Below, piece after piece: positions 19,805 through 31,800 of a stretch of DNA of 64,000 bases. The notes under the pieces were generated by a model. It saw only the letters and a program-made list of their open reading frames with translations, was not told where the DNA came from and made no database searches. The stretch spans positions 20,755,346-20,819,345 of the forward strand of contig CM020618.1 of NCBI GenBank assembly GCA_009829735.1, given 5' to 3'. The stretch comes from Pyropia yezoensis. Lineage: Eukaryota > Rhodophyta > Bangiophyceae > Bangiales > Bangiaceae. Positions within the stretch are counted from its first letter, which is position 1. Each line of letters begins with the position of its first letter. The position numbers and the translations under genes are program-made.

Positions 19805-20539
19805 GTGTTGATCAATAATGAGAAAGTGGGACCGACCGACCGCAAGAGCGGAAAGCAACAGCTACTACCGTTAAGGCAAAGAAGACAGTTCTTTGCCGCC
19901 CCGATGTTCGATCGAGAGCAAGCCAGCCCGACGGCGGCGGCGAGCCCCCACGTCGAAGATAAGGGCGAAACATCATGCCGGTCGAGCGACCGAGCGGAGG
20001 CCGAAAGGCCGATCGCCACGAGCATGGCAAGCAATACAGAAGATCCCTCTAAAGCAAGGACAGATAAACAATACAAAACAAAAGTAGTCCCCTAAAGGGC
20101 GAGCCACAAGTGATCCCAAACCAACAAGGTTGGGGCCACCAGTCAGGGGGCTACAAGCCCGTATATACCGGAATTCGGTATGAACGGCGGATATGCTACA
20201 TACCCCCATTCCAAGCTTCGAGCCGTCCCGCCGAGGTCGGGCCAGGTGCAAAACGTGCACCAGTCGCGCCTCCATGGGTGGCCTTGTTTGGCGCGGGCGG
20301 GCTCGGTTGAGCCGGGCGGATGTCGTGACCCACGTGGCGTGTTCAGTGGTCGTGGGGCCGATATGGCCAATCGTCGGCAGGTCGCCTGATTCGTAGAGGG
20401 CCGGCCGCGCGGCTCCAGGGGATTCCTCGTGTGGGTGCGCTGCACGTTGTTCTGCTGTTTGTGCAGGTGCAGTGTCACCAGGTCGTTGACCTCTTGCTTG
20501 CAGTGCACGTTGTCCTCCTATGCGCTGTGCACACGTCCC
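19805..20539. other. unassigned sequence between gag fragment and antisense ORF copy 2
   Basis: No coding feature is recognised. It includes a repeat block (20045-20215) shared with 61812-61975, marking another element boundary. Confidence 0.5.
20045..20215. repeat. dispersed repeat, copy A
   Basis: Shares CAAGGACAGATAAA, AAAGGGCGAGCCACAAGT and a diverged GAATT(C/T)GG(T/A)ATGA(A/G)CGGC stretch, in the same order and orientation, with 61812-61975. It is probably part of an LTR or the end of a transposon that is not otherwise visible. Confidence 0.65.
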
Positions 20540-22110
20540 CGCTTGTCGGCGGAGCCGGCGGTTCCAAGTCGGAACCTTTGTGACCAACACAGTCGCGAGT
20601 ACGACGACGACTGCGGTTGGAAGCCTGCTTGGTATGGCGGTAACGCAGACGCTGGACCGACATGGTCGCGGACGGGGTGGATGACTCCGACGCGGATTAA
20701 GACAGCTCGTCTTCCGACACGAATGGAGAGCGCTGTGATAAGCGGCGACGACGACGGGGGGTGAGTAGGTCCGGCTCGCCAGACGTTTGCCGCGCCCAAG
20801 TGGTCCCGACAAATGTACGATGGACACGATACGAGCGAACTCGGCCGTCATGAACGCTGCTACGGACTCGCAAGTTGCGAACTCGCCGTCGAGATGACTG
20901 TTCGAGAGCGCTGCTCAAGTTGAGTAGCCTCCTACGCTCGGAGGGTGACAGCCGACGGGGCCTTCCACGAACTCGTGCGCACCAACGGGGTGATCAGCAT
21001 CGCCGAATTCAAGGGCGTCGTCGGCAACACCAACTCGGGGTATGCCGTGAGTAGAGTGGCCCCCGAGTTGGGGGACACAGGCGTGGATGACTCGACCGCA
21101 ACACCAATTGGGATGTCCCCGTGCGGCTGGAACGGGACGGAAGGAAGAGAAGGGAGACGTCGAGTGGGCGGTGCCAGAGGGTAGCCCCGACCTCGAATTG
21201 AGGCCGCTGCCGTGCCTTGCTCCAGGTATTCTAGGTACGTAGCTACGCCCATCACCACCATCTTGTCTGGAGGAGGCGCAGTGTGGCGCTCCACCTCCGG
21301 GGCATACGGGTAGTCCCCGATGCCCAACCCGTCCTTGAGTACCACCCAGCCGTCATAAAGTTCACGACCGACCCAGACGAAGTGGCGTAGTGTGCCTTCC
21401 TTCTTGGACCCGTGGGAGGATCGGCGCAACTTGTGCTCGATGCTCCCCCACTGGATGCGTTTGTGGAGTCTCAGCATCTCCTCAAGTAGAGAGAGCTGGC
21501 CCGCCCGGCACCCCTCAGCAACTAGCCCAGGGGCGAGCTGCTCCAAACCTTGGATCAGGCGGGGTGACAAGCGCCACAACATCCCGCGTGGCTGTACGCA
21601 CGCTACCAAGCTCGACATGACCTTGAGGAGCCACAGTGTTGCCAAGATGGCAAACACTAAGTGGTCCGGGCTAGCCGTCAACATGAAGGAGCCAAAGTGA
21701 TCAACCAGCTGCGGCAACATTGCCGGGAACCCATAAGGTGACCTCAACTTGAGGCCACCACTCGGGCTTCTTGGGGTAGAGTAACTTCTTGTTCGCCGGC
21801 GCTTGTTGCGCATACTCAAGTCGAGCCGAGGTCGCCAAGTAGGGACCTCGCCGGATATCCTTCTCCATCCGTGCATCGAAGTGATGCACGTGGATGTCCG
21901 TTGAACGTAGGTACGTAAGGCGAGTTGCCACCGCGTCCCAGGTGAAGGTCGGCATGTCGCCGGGGCCCTTGGTGGTTCCCCAGCGGGCCAATAAGTTCTT
22001 GGACCGCTGCACGTCTTCAACCTCTTGGTCGCCAACGAAGGCATACTGGTCCGTCTTGAAGTCGGGAGGGAAACCGTGTAAGGACTTCCCCCATAGTCCC
22101 ATGCCTCATA
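20540..22110 (-). pseudogene. antisense ORF family, copy 2 (decayed)
   Basis: Translation in several minus frames repeats the aORF1 blocks in order: TFTWDAVATRLTYL, ARMEKDIRRGPYLATSARLE, YPKKPEWWPQVEV, YGFPAMLPQLVDHFGSFMLT, FVWVGRELYDGWVVLKDGLG, VPFQPHGDIPIGVAVESSTP, and the RS-type tail near 20540-20920. There is a frameshift near 21740, further breaks in the tail, and the N-terminal part is missing beyond about 22110. It is closer to aORF1 than to copy 3, so it probably came from a relative of the chromovirus. Confidence 0.75.
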
Positions 22111-22770
22111 CCTAAGGGATAATATGTGGGGCCTCTCCATACAGATCCTGCCGAACGAACTCCTGGGAACATGGATCAATTCCTTGTACTGTGGGGCATG
22201 ACGCGGTGTACCTTCCAGACTCAAGATGAGTCAGCCGCTGTCTCACGGTGTCTGCTGGCCGCACGACAGCAGCCATCGACAACCCATCATGGCCTGTCGA
22301 AAGGCGCCACCGTCAGCACCCATGACGAGCCACATCTGCCACAGCGGGCGAGTCCGTTAGAATGTCCTCGCTGCAGCATTGCAGCGATGTGACTGGCTAG
22401 CCGGCAGGCCGATTTGGTCGGCTCGATCGAACCGTGCTTACACGTCTCTCGGACCTTCGCACCGACTGGCGTCTGGGGCCGGCTGGGACGGCGCACAAGG
22501 CGCCGCATGCCGGACCCCTTCGCTTGGGGCAAACTGGGGCAGCACTCCTTGAGGGCGCACGCCCGCCCATGCTTTGTTCTGAGAGCCATGCTTTGTTTTT
22601 GGGCCGTTTTGTGCCTACCGGCGGCGCGACGGGGAAGCGCAAGCTTTGGGGCACCTCGGGTGCCCCGACGCGAGGATAAAGTGCGTGGGTGTCGGCGTCA
22701 CAGGGGGAGACGGGAGGGGCAACAACAGACACAGACCAAAGACGACCTTAACCCCTTGAACCCCCCTCGA
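22111..22770. other. unassigned sequence between antisense ORF copies 2 and 3
   Basis: No LTR, known domain or convincing ORF. A short internal duplication of CCATGCTTTGTT/TTGTTT text occurs near 22567-22600. Confidence 0.4.
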
Positions 22771-24111
22771 TCACCACCGGCGTCGCGCCGTCTTCTTCCC
22801 CAGACTCACCACCGTCACCATCTCCATCCTCTTCCCCGCACCCTGTCGCCCTATTGGCTGGCACGGGTCGCTGAAACCATCAGGAGTAAGTTGAGGGCTT
22901 CCCAAGTGTGGGTGGTTCTTCACAGCCGCGGCCCACCCCGTCTCGTGTACCGGCGGACCGGATGGCAGCAGGTCCAAGGCGGCCGGTGCCGGAAGGCCTC
23001 CCAGCTGCGTCCACACCGGCAAAGGGATCGTCAGCTGCACCTGAACGGGAGAAGCCTGGTAGACCACCTGCACTCAACCCGAGCCATCCCGACGCGCGCT
23101 GTTCTGCTCCGCGATCAAGTTCAGGAACGTCCGGTCATGTACCCGAAGTTGACGCCGAAAGTCGGTCATCGCCTGGAAGAGCTCCTTGTATTCCGCATCC
23201 TGGCTGCACAAGAAGTCAACATTCAGGTTCTCGACAATCCAGACCATCATCATGTCCGAGAATATCCAGAGCCGGTTCGACACCATGACTTCATGTAGCC
23301 AGTGGATGGCCACCAGAACCGCCATCTCGGAGGTGTACATCACATATGGGATCGAGTGGAAGAAGCTCTTGATCGTCGCCTGGGTGAGGGCGTCCAAGAA
23401 GTACCAGGTGAAGGGGTTGCGGGATGGCTCAAACCCGACCGGGATCTCGACCTCGTGCTCCTGCGGGACAGCCTTGGGGTAGTACGCCGCCCGGTTGACC
23501 TTGTCCAGCTTCCAGAACTTTTGGTAGCTGCAGCTCACGATGAAGTCTCGCTGCCGCCCCCGAGGCTCACGTTGCTCCCGCGTCGGCGACAACATCGAGT
23601 ACTTCCGGATCGATAAGGGAGGCTCCAGAGCGACCATCTCCGGACGGAGGTCGCAGGTCTACGTCCCCAGTCCCCTGAGCGCCTGATCCCAAACCTTGAG
23701 CGCCCGGCGAACATAGTCCTCCTCCTCCGGCTAACGAAGCACGGACGCGGACACTCGGCACTTAGTCAGGGGTAGATCCAGTACCAGCGTAAAGGGAAGA
23801 TCTTCCAGTCGAGCAACCCGAGCCGAACCGGAAAAGCGCTGGGAGCGGACTTGAGCCAAGCGCATCTGGTCAGCCGTCTTAAAGCGCGCCTTGTCCATCT
23901 CTTTCAACTTCCAGCGCTGGAGTTCCTTGCGCTAGATGGCCAGGCAGTCCTGCTGGCACTGTGGCACTAGTTCTGCATCCTCCGCCGGGACGACCGGCAT
24001 CGGCGCCGACACTCGCGGAATCGGGGGCAGGAGCGGGGTACGACCCAAGCTCTCCTCCGCAAGACCCGCCGCCGGAGCCACGGGCCTAACCTGGATCTCG
24101 GAGCTGGACAT
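22771..24111 (-). pseudogene. antisense ORF family, copy 3 (divergent; three in-frame TAG and one TGA)
   Basis: A single minus frame runs from ATG 24109-24111 (MSSSEIQVRP) to about 22771, interrupted by TAG at 23932-23934, 23731-23733 and 23659-23661 and by TGA at 23074-23076. Its core (YYPKAVPQEHEVEIPVGFEP, then VAIHWLHEVM) lines up with aORF1 (YYPKKPEWWPQVEVPYGFP, then ATQWLLEVM) with similar spacing. Its start is about 174 bases from the next LTR, almost the same distance as aORF1 from its LTR. The function is unknown; the homology is my reading by eye and is distant. Confidence 0.55.
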
Positions 24112-24284
24112 GCCGTCCAGAACCAAGGGGAACGGGAAAGCCAAGGTGAAAGGGGGGGCAGGGGGTAGGTGACCACGGCTCAGGGTGAAGACGCTCGACC
24201 TCGGTACTGGTGTGGACAAACGCGAGGCCGTGCACGGTGCCACCTGGTACGGCCCGAGGACGTGTCGGACCACGGAGGGAGCTA

Positions 24285-24766
24285 TGTAGCATCCCTGGCC
24301 CTCACTTGGCGTCGACCCGGGATGGCGACCAGGGGACACCGGGTGCCAGACCACGCTCGCCGTGTGGGGATGGCTGTCGGCCGTGGCCCGTGCCCAGCAC
24401 TGAGATGCGATGGATTACGCTACCCACACATGAGGGAGGGACTTTTGATGGGTTTTGCGTACTCGTGCGGGACTTGATTTGAGAGAATCGAGTGTGAAAT
24501 TAGTGAGGGAGAATAGAATGAGTAGTGATATTGGCCCCCGACCTGGCGAGGTTAGACTCGGATCGGGGCCACTCAGGGCAAGGGGGGGGGCTACCGGGCC
24601 AACGTGCCAAGGCTGCTCCCAGATGCACGTTAAGAGGGACAGTGAGGCGCCGTTGGCCCGCGCCCTGAGGGAAAACGACAACTGCGCGTTAGCTTTCCTC
24701 ACCCCCGTGCGCACTACCGCGCGTATCTGTCAGCCCTGCCGACAGGCACAAGGTGCAGCAGGCATA
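24285..24766 (+). repeat. 3' LTR (uninterrupted copy) of the second LTR family
   Basis: Matches 16789-17087 plus 18379-18557. It is preceded by a purine-rich CGGAGGGAGC, a possible polypurine tract. The right end is uncertain by several bases because the two copies diverge in the last 20. Confidence 0.8.
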
Positions 24767-24955
24767 CCATTCTCGTAGTTCCCCTTTCTGTTTTACCTGT
24801 CCCTTTCGCCCGAGGGATACTGACAAGTGTCTGAAGTGGATCGAGTTTATGCCACACAGACCCGCTGTCGATCACGGGGTGATTCACATGCCACGCGCAC
24901 GCACGCGCGCTCACATGGGCACCCGTGAGTGCACGGCATCCTCAGGCGTGCGGGC

Positions 24956-25033
24956 GCTCCCACACAGGCTCGAGCCAAGACCCCCCCTGCGGACGCTCCC
25001 ACTCAGGCTCGAGCCAAGACCCCCCCCCCTCGT
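24956..25033 (+). repeat. 39-base tandem repeat, two copies
   Basis: Two adjacent copies of a unit containing CAGGCTCGAGCCAAGACCCC, with few differences. Confidence 0.8.
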
Positions 25034-26219
25034 GCACGCACAAAAACGCAGGTGCGCGCACGCAACGAGTCAGACATATGCACGAGCGGAATCCTCCGCG
25101 TGGTCGCCGACAGGCCAGCACGGCACGGCCAGCTTGCGGACCATTCAAAGAGTCTCGGTCAGAACGTGCAAATTGGCCACCCGTGTGATGCGCAATCATC
25201 GACATCGTGCGTGCCGGCGCAACTAATGGCTGGCGTCCGACAGTCTATTGCCGACGCCGGAAGCACAATGCAGCCATGGATGAACTCGCCAGAACTGGAG
25301 AGGCAAACTACGATCCTCGGCCCGACATACAAGATTTCTATTGGATCAACCATAGAAACTGCTCTAGATACTTAGATTGACCAATATGTACATTAACCTA
25401 TAGATTTATTAAAAAGCATAAACGCATGTATGTGTGGATATTTACATACGAGACCTGGTTTGTGTCGCGCCCTGTGTCCTTACGCATGAACTTACTTAGC
25501 GGACCTCCACGCGCAGCGCAGCTCAAGCCGTTCGTGCATCTCGTCCGACGCGCTATATATTGTGCATCCCCTAAAAAGTAGCTCATGCATGTTGAGATGC
25601 GCAACGTGCATCGTAACATGTTTCGTGCACCATTACAGCATGACCCGAGAGTCATCCCGTGTGCACGACTGATCAAGAATTGCCTTCAGAACTGCATGTT
25701 TGCTTCACGATCCCGCATGTCATGGACACAAATTGCACATTTACGACTGCTACACGTCTACGTTTTGGGGGATGCACAATATCACTTGACCACTTCGCAC
25801 AGCGAGTCTCAGACTTGCCTTCAGGCGGCGTTGAGGCAGCGCACATAGCAAGTGTGAGTCAAATGTCGACCACTCTCGCTGAGATTTAAGGATCCCGCGC
25901 ACTACAGTAAAAGCACAATACACGTGCTTGTAGAGGAAACCGAGGCGAGTAAGAGGTTTTTTTTTTGTTTTTTTTTTCTGAGTGCTTTGTTCGATCTAAG
26001 CTACGAGCGAGAGAAGCCCAACGACTGTAAGTGTCGTTCCGGGATAGTCGACCAGGCCATTAAGCCAACGGAAACACCCGGATTTGCGAGCAATCTGGGT
26101 CTGCGGTGCATGGTGAGCGAATCAACCATGCTGAGTGTAGCACGACCACGCACGTTGGGCCACCTCGGTGCGCTATTTGACGCTTTCAGAAATACACCCT
26201 GAAGTAGAGAAAAAATCAC

Positions 26220-26640
26220 GGCGTGGAGGGCGTCGACCCCCAGGTGTTGATGCTGGACCAGAAAGTGGACAACGTCTGTGTCCATCTGTTGGTGGAAAGT
26301 CTCATGCCCAGTTCATGTGTGCTTCTCGTGCTCTTCGAAGGAAGCAGCGGAAAAAAATACATCCGTCAAGAGTGGACCTTCTTGGGGCCGTCAGGCGGGT
26401 CGACATTTCCGGCTCAGGTCGACATTTGGCACTTACTAAAAAGCTACACGGGAGGCACGCGACGCCCTGCAGTTGTGGTGCTGACTTCGTCGAGGCATCT
26501 CATTGGCTCCCATTGTCACTTGTGACTGGGTGCGCATGCCATCACCCCGAAATGCCAAATTGCGGGAGCATCCTTTCGTGCATTGCTTGAAGCGGGCGAC
26601 CGAATGGTGCTTTTATAGCTCCTAGTAAGTTTTTCTGACA
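26220..26640. repeat. diverged dispersed repeat, copy 1
   Basis: Aligns by eye with 27385-27730 through anchors GGTGTTG(A/G)TGCT, CGAAG(G)(A/C)AGCAG, CCGTCAAGA and TTTCCGG. On the minus strand the two copies read HFLVQHQHLGVDALHAVIF and LLLAKHQHRGVGSLLAVVL, so a decayed coding sequence is possible. Confidence 0.45.
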
Positions 26641-27384
26641 ATTGAGATGGGAGCCACCTGGTGATCTCCGGTCAGTGTGAGAAGCTCTGCTGTGAGCTAG
26701 CTCTGCATTGTTGAAGGTCAGCAGAGGAGGTGGAGTTGCATGAGACGCTTGCCAACTGTAGACACAGCGGCAACCTGTCGAAGGAAAGGGCCACATAAAA
26801 CAGAAACGCATCGTCCCCATCCCGTGTGGCGTTCCACAGGACATACAAGTCCAGGTCGTATATACCGAACGCCTTCCCGCGAACGACACGGAGGCCAATT
26901 CGCCATGTGCCAACCCTCTTCACGACGCTTCTCAGCCTGCGTGTACAGTGTTAAAGGACATCATTATTACTCACCGTGCATACAGGCCCAGAGCAGATTT
27001 GGTGCCATCGAGTGGTAACAACATACCGTTCCATTTCTAAGCATCTCATATTCTCAAACAGCAATCATTTCTGCCTTTATATGGGCAAGATGGTCGGTGC
27101 GCGTGCTCTGTGTAGCGAATTCAATCACACTATATGCCTAAATAAAGTGAACGACATAAAGCAGTGCAACAAGAAAGGCACAACAAACCAGCGTGCGTAT
27201 ATATGCGTGAGACCGCTGCCAGTATGACCGATCTTGTCCTTTTTAAGTACTTCTCCTGTCTATGTGAGTCAACACAGACTGTTATTACCTATCAAGGCTG
27301 TACTGTCGACCAGTTCATTGAAGCATGGCACCCACCCGTGCGTTGCCGAAAGAAGTATGTATACTTTGCAGCTCAGGTGAGAAC

Positions 27385-27730
27385 CACAGCGAGAAGGGAG
27401 CCCACGCCCCGGTGTTGGTGCTTGGCCAGAAGGAGGACGAGGTCTATCTCCTTCTGTTCGTAGTTAAATAGAAGGTTGCACGTTCAGGTCATTCGTGCCT
27501 CTGGTGCTTTTGCGCTCGAAGCAGCAGATTTATAACAGCCGTCAAGAACCGTCCCTCTTGGAGCTGTGAGTCTTGTTACCTGGCGTTTCCGGTTCTGCTC
27601 GACGCATGGCCCCCAGAAGATAATAAGTCGCTGCAGCCCACTTCGCGCATGTGTGCGGACCCAGTGAAGAAAACACCTGTTCAGACAACATGAGACCGCG
27701 GCCGAACATCTAATATCTGGGAAAGTATTT
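27385..27730. repeat. diverged dispersed repeat, copy 2
   Basis: Partner of 26220-26640, same orientation. No intact ORF. Confidence 0.45.
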
Positions 27731-29800
27731 ATTGGGTCACTTGGGCCAGAAATGAATGGATCGCTGCCAAGCTCTCCCTGACGACATTTATGAGGCTGCC
27801 ATTTATGCGAAAAACAGATGACCATGGAAACGGCTATCAAGTGCATCCCGCCAAGACGGCTTTCGCGCCACCGCCAGTCCACCAGCCTCTCCTCACAGCC
27901 ACCGGCTTTGCCGTTGCAGGTAAGATCCGGCGTGGCAGCCGTCCAGCGGCGCTCTGACCTGCGAGCGCCCCCGCCACAACTCACCGGCTTCTCTCCCTGA
28001 TCCAGAGCCGCGACCCGCTTTGCGGCCCCACCCGCCAGCAACAATGCAATTGTGTGTCTCACAAGAACTGGCCTCCCCATCCCTCCTCCTTGCAATGACG
28101 GCCTCGCCCGCCATTGCCAAGCCGACCCTCCACGTCTCTGGTGCCGCATCCCCACTCGTTGGGCTTGCCTGGCAGCGCGTCTCGCGCTCCGCAGCGTTCA
28201 TTTTCCTCCGTGGGCTCGTCGTCGGCCGTTGGGCGCAATGAAGCCCTTCGTCCAACCCCCACCCGCGCCACCCCGACCGCCCCCGTCTTTCTCCCACCTC
28301 TCGCGCACGCAACTTCTCGTGTGTGACTCGCCTGCCCCACGTGTCTACACGACCCAGATGCGTGAGCATAGCAGCGGCGGTCATCGTGTACAAAATGAGC
28401 ATCGTAGAGAGACGCGTATCTCATGCAATGAGGCGTGCGATGTACGAGATGTACCTGCAGTCGGCATTCTATAAATATTCAAATACCGGAAGACCGCAAA
28501 GTTAATCGCTACTAATGGTTGTCCGAGGCAAGAAGTCTCGAGGCAGGTTCTCACGCGTGCTCGCGAGACAGCGCCTGGCAGAGCACAACTCACACAATTC
28601 CCATCTGTGTTAGATTCGTGGTGCATTCTTCTAGCAAGTCATTGCGCGGCATGTGCTCCGGGGGGCTGAAAATCGCCGCCAGGGTGCTGCGGCGCACGCC
28701 ACGGGGGGGGGCGCAGGACCAGAGGGGCGGTCGGCCCGGGGGGTGGGCCGTAAAAATCCGCGCCGGGCAAGCCACACGAGCTTCAAAACGGAAGGGGTAG
28801 CCGCCTGGGCACGGCTCAAGTTGCCTGCGTACGCGAGCACCGGCCGCGGGGGGGCGCACGGTCGCCGCCCACATTATTTGAAGATGGTGGCGGGGACGTG
28901 GGCCGCAAGGACCTGGGTGCTGTAGCATCCTTGGCCCGACGTCGAGCTTATAACACAGGTGCCGCGTCAGGATTTCTAGCGGCAAAGGAAGAGCCGTCGC
29001 CGAAAGGGTGTTGAGGCGTCGTCGCTGGCCCGCTCATGCGGACTGCAGCTGTCCACCTGGCGCCGCTCTGTCACTGGCGCCCCGGGACGGGGGCCGCTGC
29101 CTGCCTGGCGCAGGTACGCTGCTCATGGTGGGAATTGCACAAACAACACCGCTCTGGTCTTGCAGCGTGGCGCCGCTGACGTGCAAATGCTGAGCTGGCA
29201 ACGATGGGGGGCCTGCCGTGGCCAGTGGCTGAGTGCGGCCGCCTGCGTGGTGCGGCACTAAGCGAGCGGCTGCTCGACATAGGCTGCTGTACTCTCGTCA
29301 GTGATGGGGGATGACGGGCCGCCCTCGAGCTACTGCAGCGGAAAAAGTCGGGCGTCGCTCTTCGCCGCTTCAGTACAGCTCGTGGCCGGCTCGTGGACGC
29401 TGCTGCGCTTACATATTTATTACATGCGGAGCCTTATCGGCCGCCGGAAAACACCTGAATTCTTCCATTGCATATTCTGGCTCGATGAGTCGTGCTCGCT
29501 CGTCTACATGGCGACGCTACCGCGCCCGGTGATCTCTACCCTGGATGCGCAGTTGTGCACAGCCTTCGTGCACAGAGCGGGCTGCCGTGCGTGTGTACGT
29601 GCCGAGTTGGACAGCAGCACGAGCGCGCTTGCGTCTGTACTCGCTCTTGGCTCAATCCGGCCCCTCGACACGGGCGCGACGCCAGTTTAAGAAATTGGTT
29701 CGTTTGACACACTGCACGCGTGGAAGGTCGGTGTCTCGTGCAGCATTGCACAGCGTGTGTCCGTCATCCTGCTGGTCATCTGTGCCGATCGCTACGTGAT

Positions 29801-31800
29801 TGAATCGTCTTTGCAGCACTCGCTGGACGTTGGGATTGCGCACGGGCCTGAGCTGGGTCGCCTGTGTCACGCATCACAGGCGTCTCCGGGTTATGCGGTC
29901 GTTGTGCCCTCGAGGCACTAAGAAGCTCTATGGTACTGGGTTGTGGTCAAGAAAAAGGCGTGCTCTGCATCGTGCTGCTTGTGTCGCCGTCTAATCACTT
30001 CGATGGTCGTCTCCTGTACGCCAGTGGTGTTCGGTCCTTTTGCGGGTGCTACAATCCGACCTCGTTCGAGAGCCGTCAGTGGCGGCACTGCTGCTTTGAC
30101 TGGCCACAACGTGGCCGGCGTAGTCGCAACTTCCAGCTGGATAGGCCTGTCCGTCACCGACCCAAGCTCTGTCCTGGCTTTTGCAGCGGCCTGCACCGAC
30201 CTCCCAATTACGGGATGAAGGGGATAATGGCTCAGACGGCACAGAGGAGTGGCGGCCATGCGTGGCTTACGGGGAAGGGCTTCATGTCAATGACGGGAGG
30301 TACCGCGAGCAGTTTTGTAATGTTTTTCCAGAGGACGCCGTCCCGGCCTATGGTGATGATCCACATGATTCTCCAAGCGGCCAGGCTCAATGCGTTGGCC
30401 TCTTGCGACAGCCAGGCTGACCTCAAGGTCACCATGGGTGTCGTAGCGCAGGAGAAAACGGAAGTGGTCAGCGAACTCCACCGATGTCCTCCTCGTAGAG
30501 GTGCAGGAAGAGAAGCTGCGCCGCCTTGCTCATCGCTTTGTGGCAGAGCTGCGCAAGCGCGGCAACAATTGGGATGGAGATACCAGTAAGAAAGATTCGG
30601 AGCCCTCCAATACTAATGGCTTGCTTCGACGCGCCCACAAGTGTGCGCTGACTTTCGCGCATGAGACGCTGCACCCCGAGGAGACAAAGGAAGGGGCGTT
30701 ACTAGCCCGTGATGCCACCAATCGTGCGGCACAGCCAGATGCCCCCATGATAGCAGCAAACAAGGCTTGTGCAACGGAAGGCGTCGATGCCAACTTCCTG
30801 GACGATGTCTTTCCTGAGCAGGTCTGGGCAGCTACGAGTGGCGGAGCTTTATCGCTAGACTCCATCGCCTGGCAAGCGTAGCTGTCGAGGCGAGCCACGG
30901 CGACGGGTGTCCCGCTGATGGCATCTGCAGTGGTGATCAATACTTTCATGAGGTGTGCCGTCTTTGAGTGGGGCGCCGCGGGGCGACGTGGCTCTCGTGC
31001 GTTAGGTATCTGTCGACTGCAGAGGACACTCTCCGGGGGTGATTCAAGTTCTGGTTTTGCTCTGTCGCGGGAGTGTGCCTCCTGTGCTTGGTCGCGCAGT
31101 GTCTCCAGCCGACCGCGCCTCTCCTTTCAAGGGTCCTCACAGAGCTTGGGTGTCAACGCCTGAGGTGGGACTTCGCGGCAAGGACGATGAGTTGCCTCAC
31201 GTGGAGATCCTCGAGAACGCCGCCATCGAGCGCCTTGCATGGAGATGTCTGTTCACTGGCGGGACCTGGTGGGAGGGCACGGAGTGTTCGCGATGCCTTC
31301 AACTCAACTACGCACGAGAGAGGAGCGGCGAATCAGGCGGTATTTACCAATGTGTCCTGCTCATGTACTTCAGGCCCCATGCTGTTTGTTCATCAGCGCA
31401 GCGTGTGTGCCTCTTTCTTTGTGCTCTAAGGCGAGCCCGACCGTCCCGGTCGACAGGAGTCGCGGCGACCGCCGCCTTCCGTTCTCCACACGCCGCGGCC
31501 ACCGCCTCAGTGGCCACCGCGAAGACTGCCACGCGAGCCACCACAACCGAGCGGAGGCAGGCGGCCCGGGCGTCCCCACAGAGACGAAGGCGGCGTCTGC
31601 GAATAGGCGCCAACAGAAGAATCCGCACCGTGGCGGACACGCTGCCAACACAGGCGACAACCCCCCGCCTCCCTAGGCCACCGCTGAGACCATCACCGGC
31701 GCTACTCCCGCGTGTGCGTTGGCGGACATGCAAAAGTCGGTAGCGTGCGTGGCCAAGCTGCCAATGCTGCAGCAAGACGCCGAAGAGAACCCAGACAAAG
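29801..31800. other. region with several overlapping unidentified ORFs on both strands
   Basis: Medium ORFs overlap on both strands: 29864-30589 (+), 30501-30881 (+), 30530-30949 (-), 31039-31743 (+), 31344-31982 (-). None shows a domain I recognise and I cannot tell the coding strand. A multi-exon gene or an old transposon is possible. Confidence 0.3.

Larger units (their letters stand above)
25034..29800. other. unassigned region with lower GC and decayed repeats
   Basis: From about 25380 to 28500 the base composition is less GC-rich than the rest. It includes a T10-G-T10 tract (25957-25977) and a diverged duplication (26220-26640 against 27385-27730). Short open frames lack recognised domains. 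From 28500 onward GC rises again; nothing identifiable. Confidence 0.4.

Noticed and set aside
28921-28940. TGTAGCATCC matching the start of the second LTR family
   Set aside because: The match ends after about 18 bases and nothing after it resembles the LTR, so it is chance or too short to call.
29918-30949. Minus-strand ORFs with protein-like composition
   Set aside because: They lie in different frames, no splice model or homology links them, and plus-strand ORFs overlap them. Kept only as an unassigned region.
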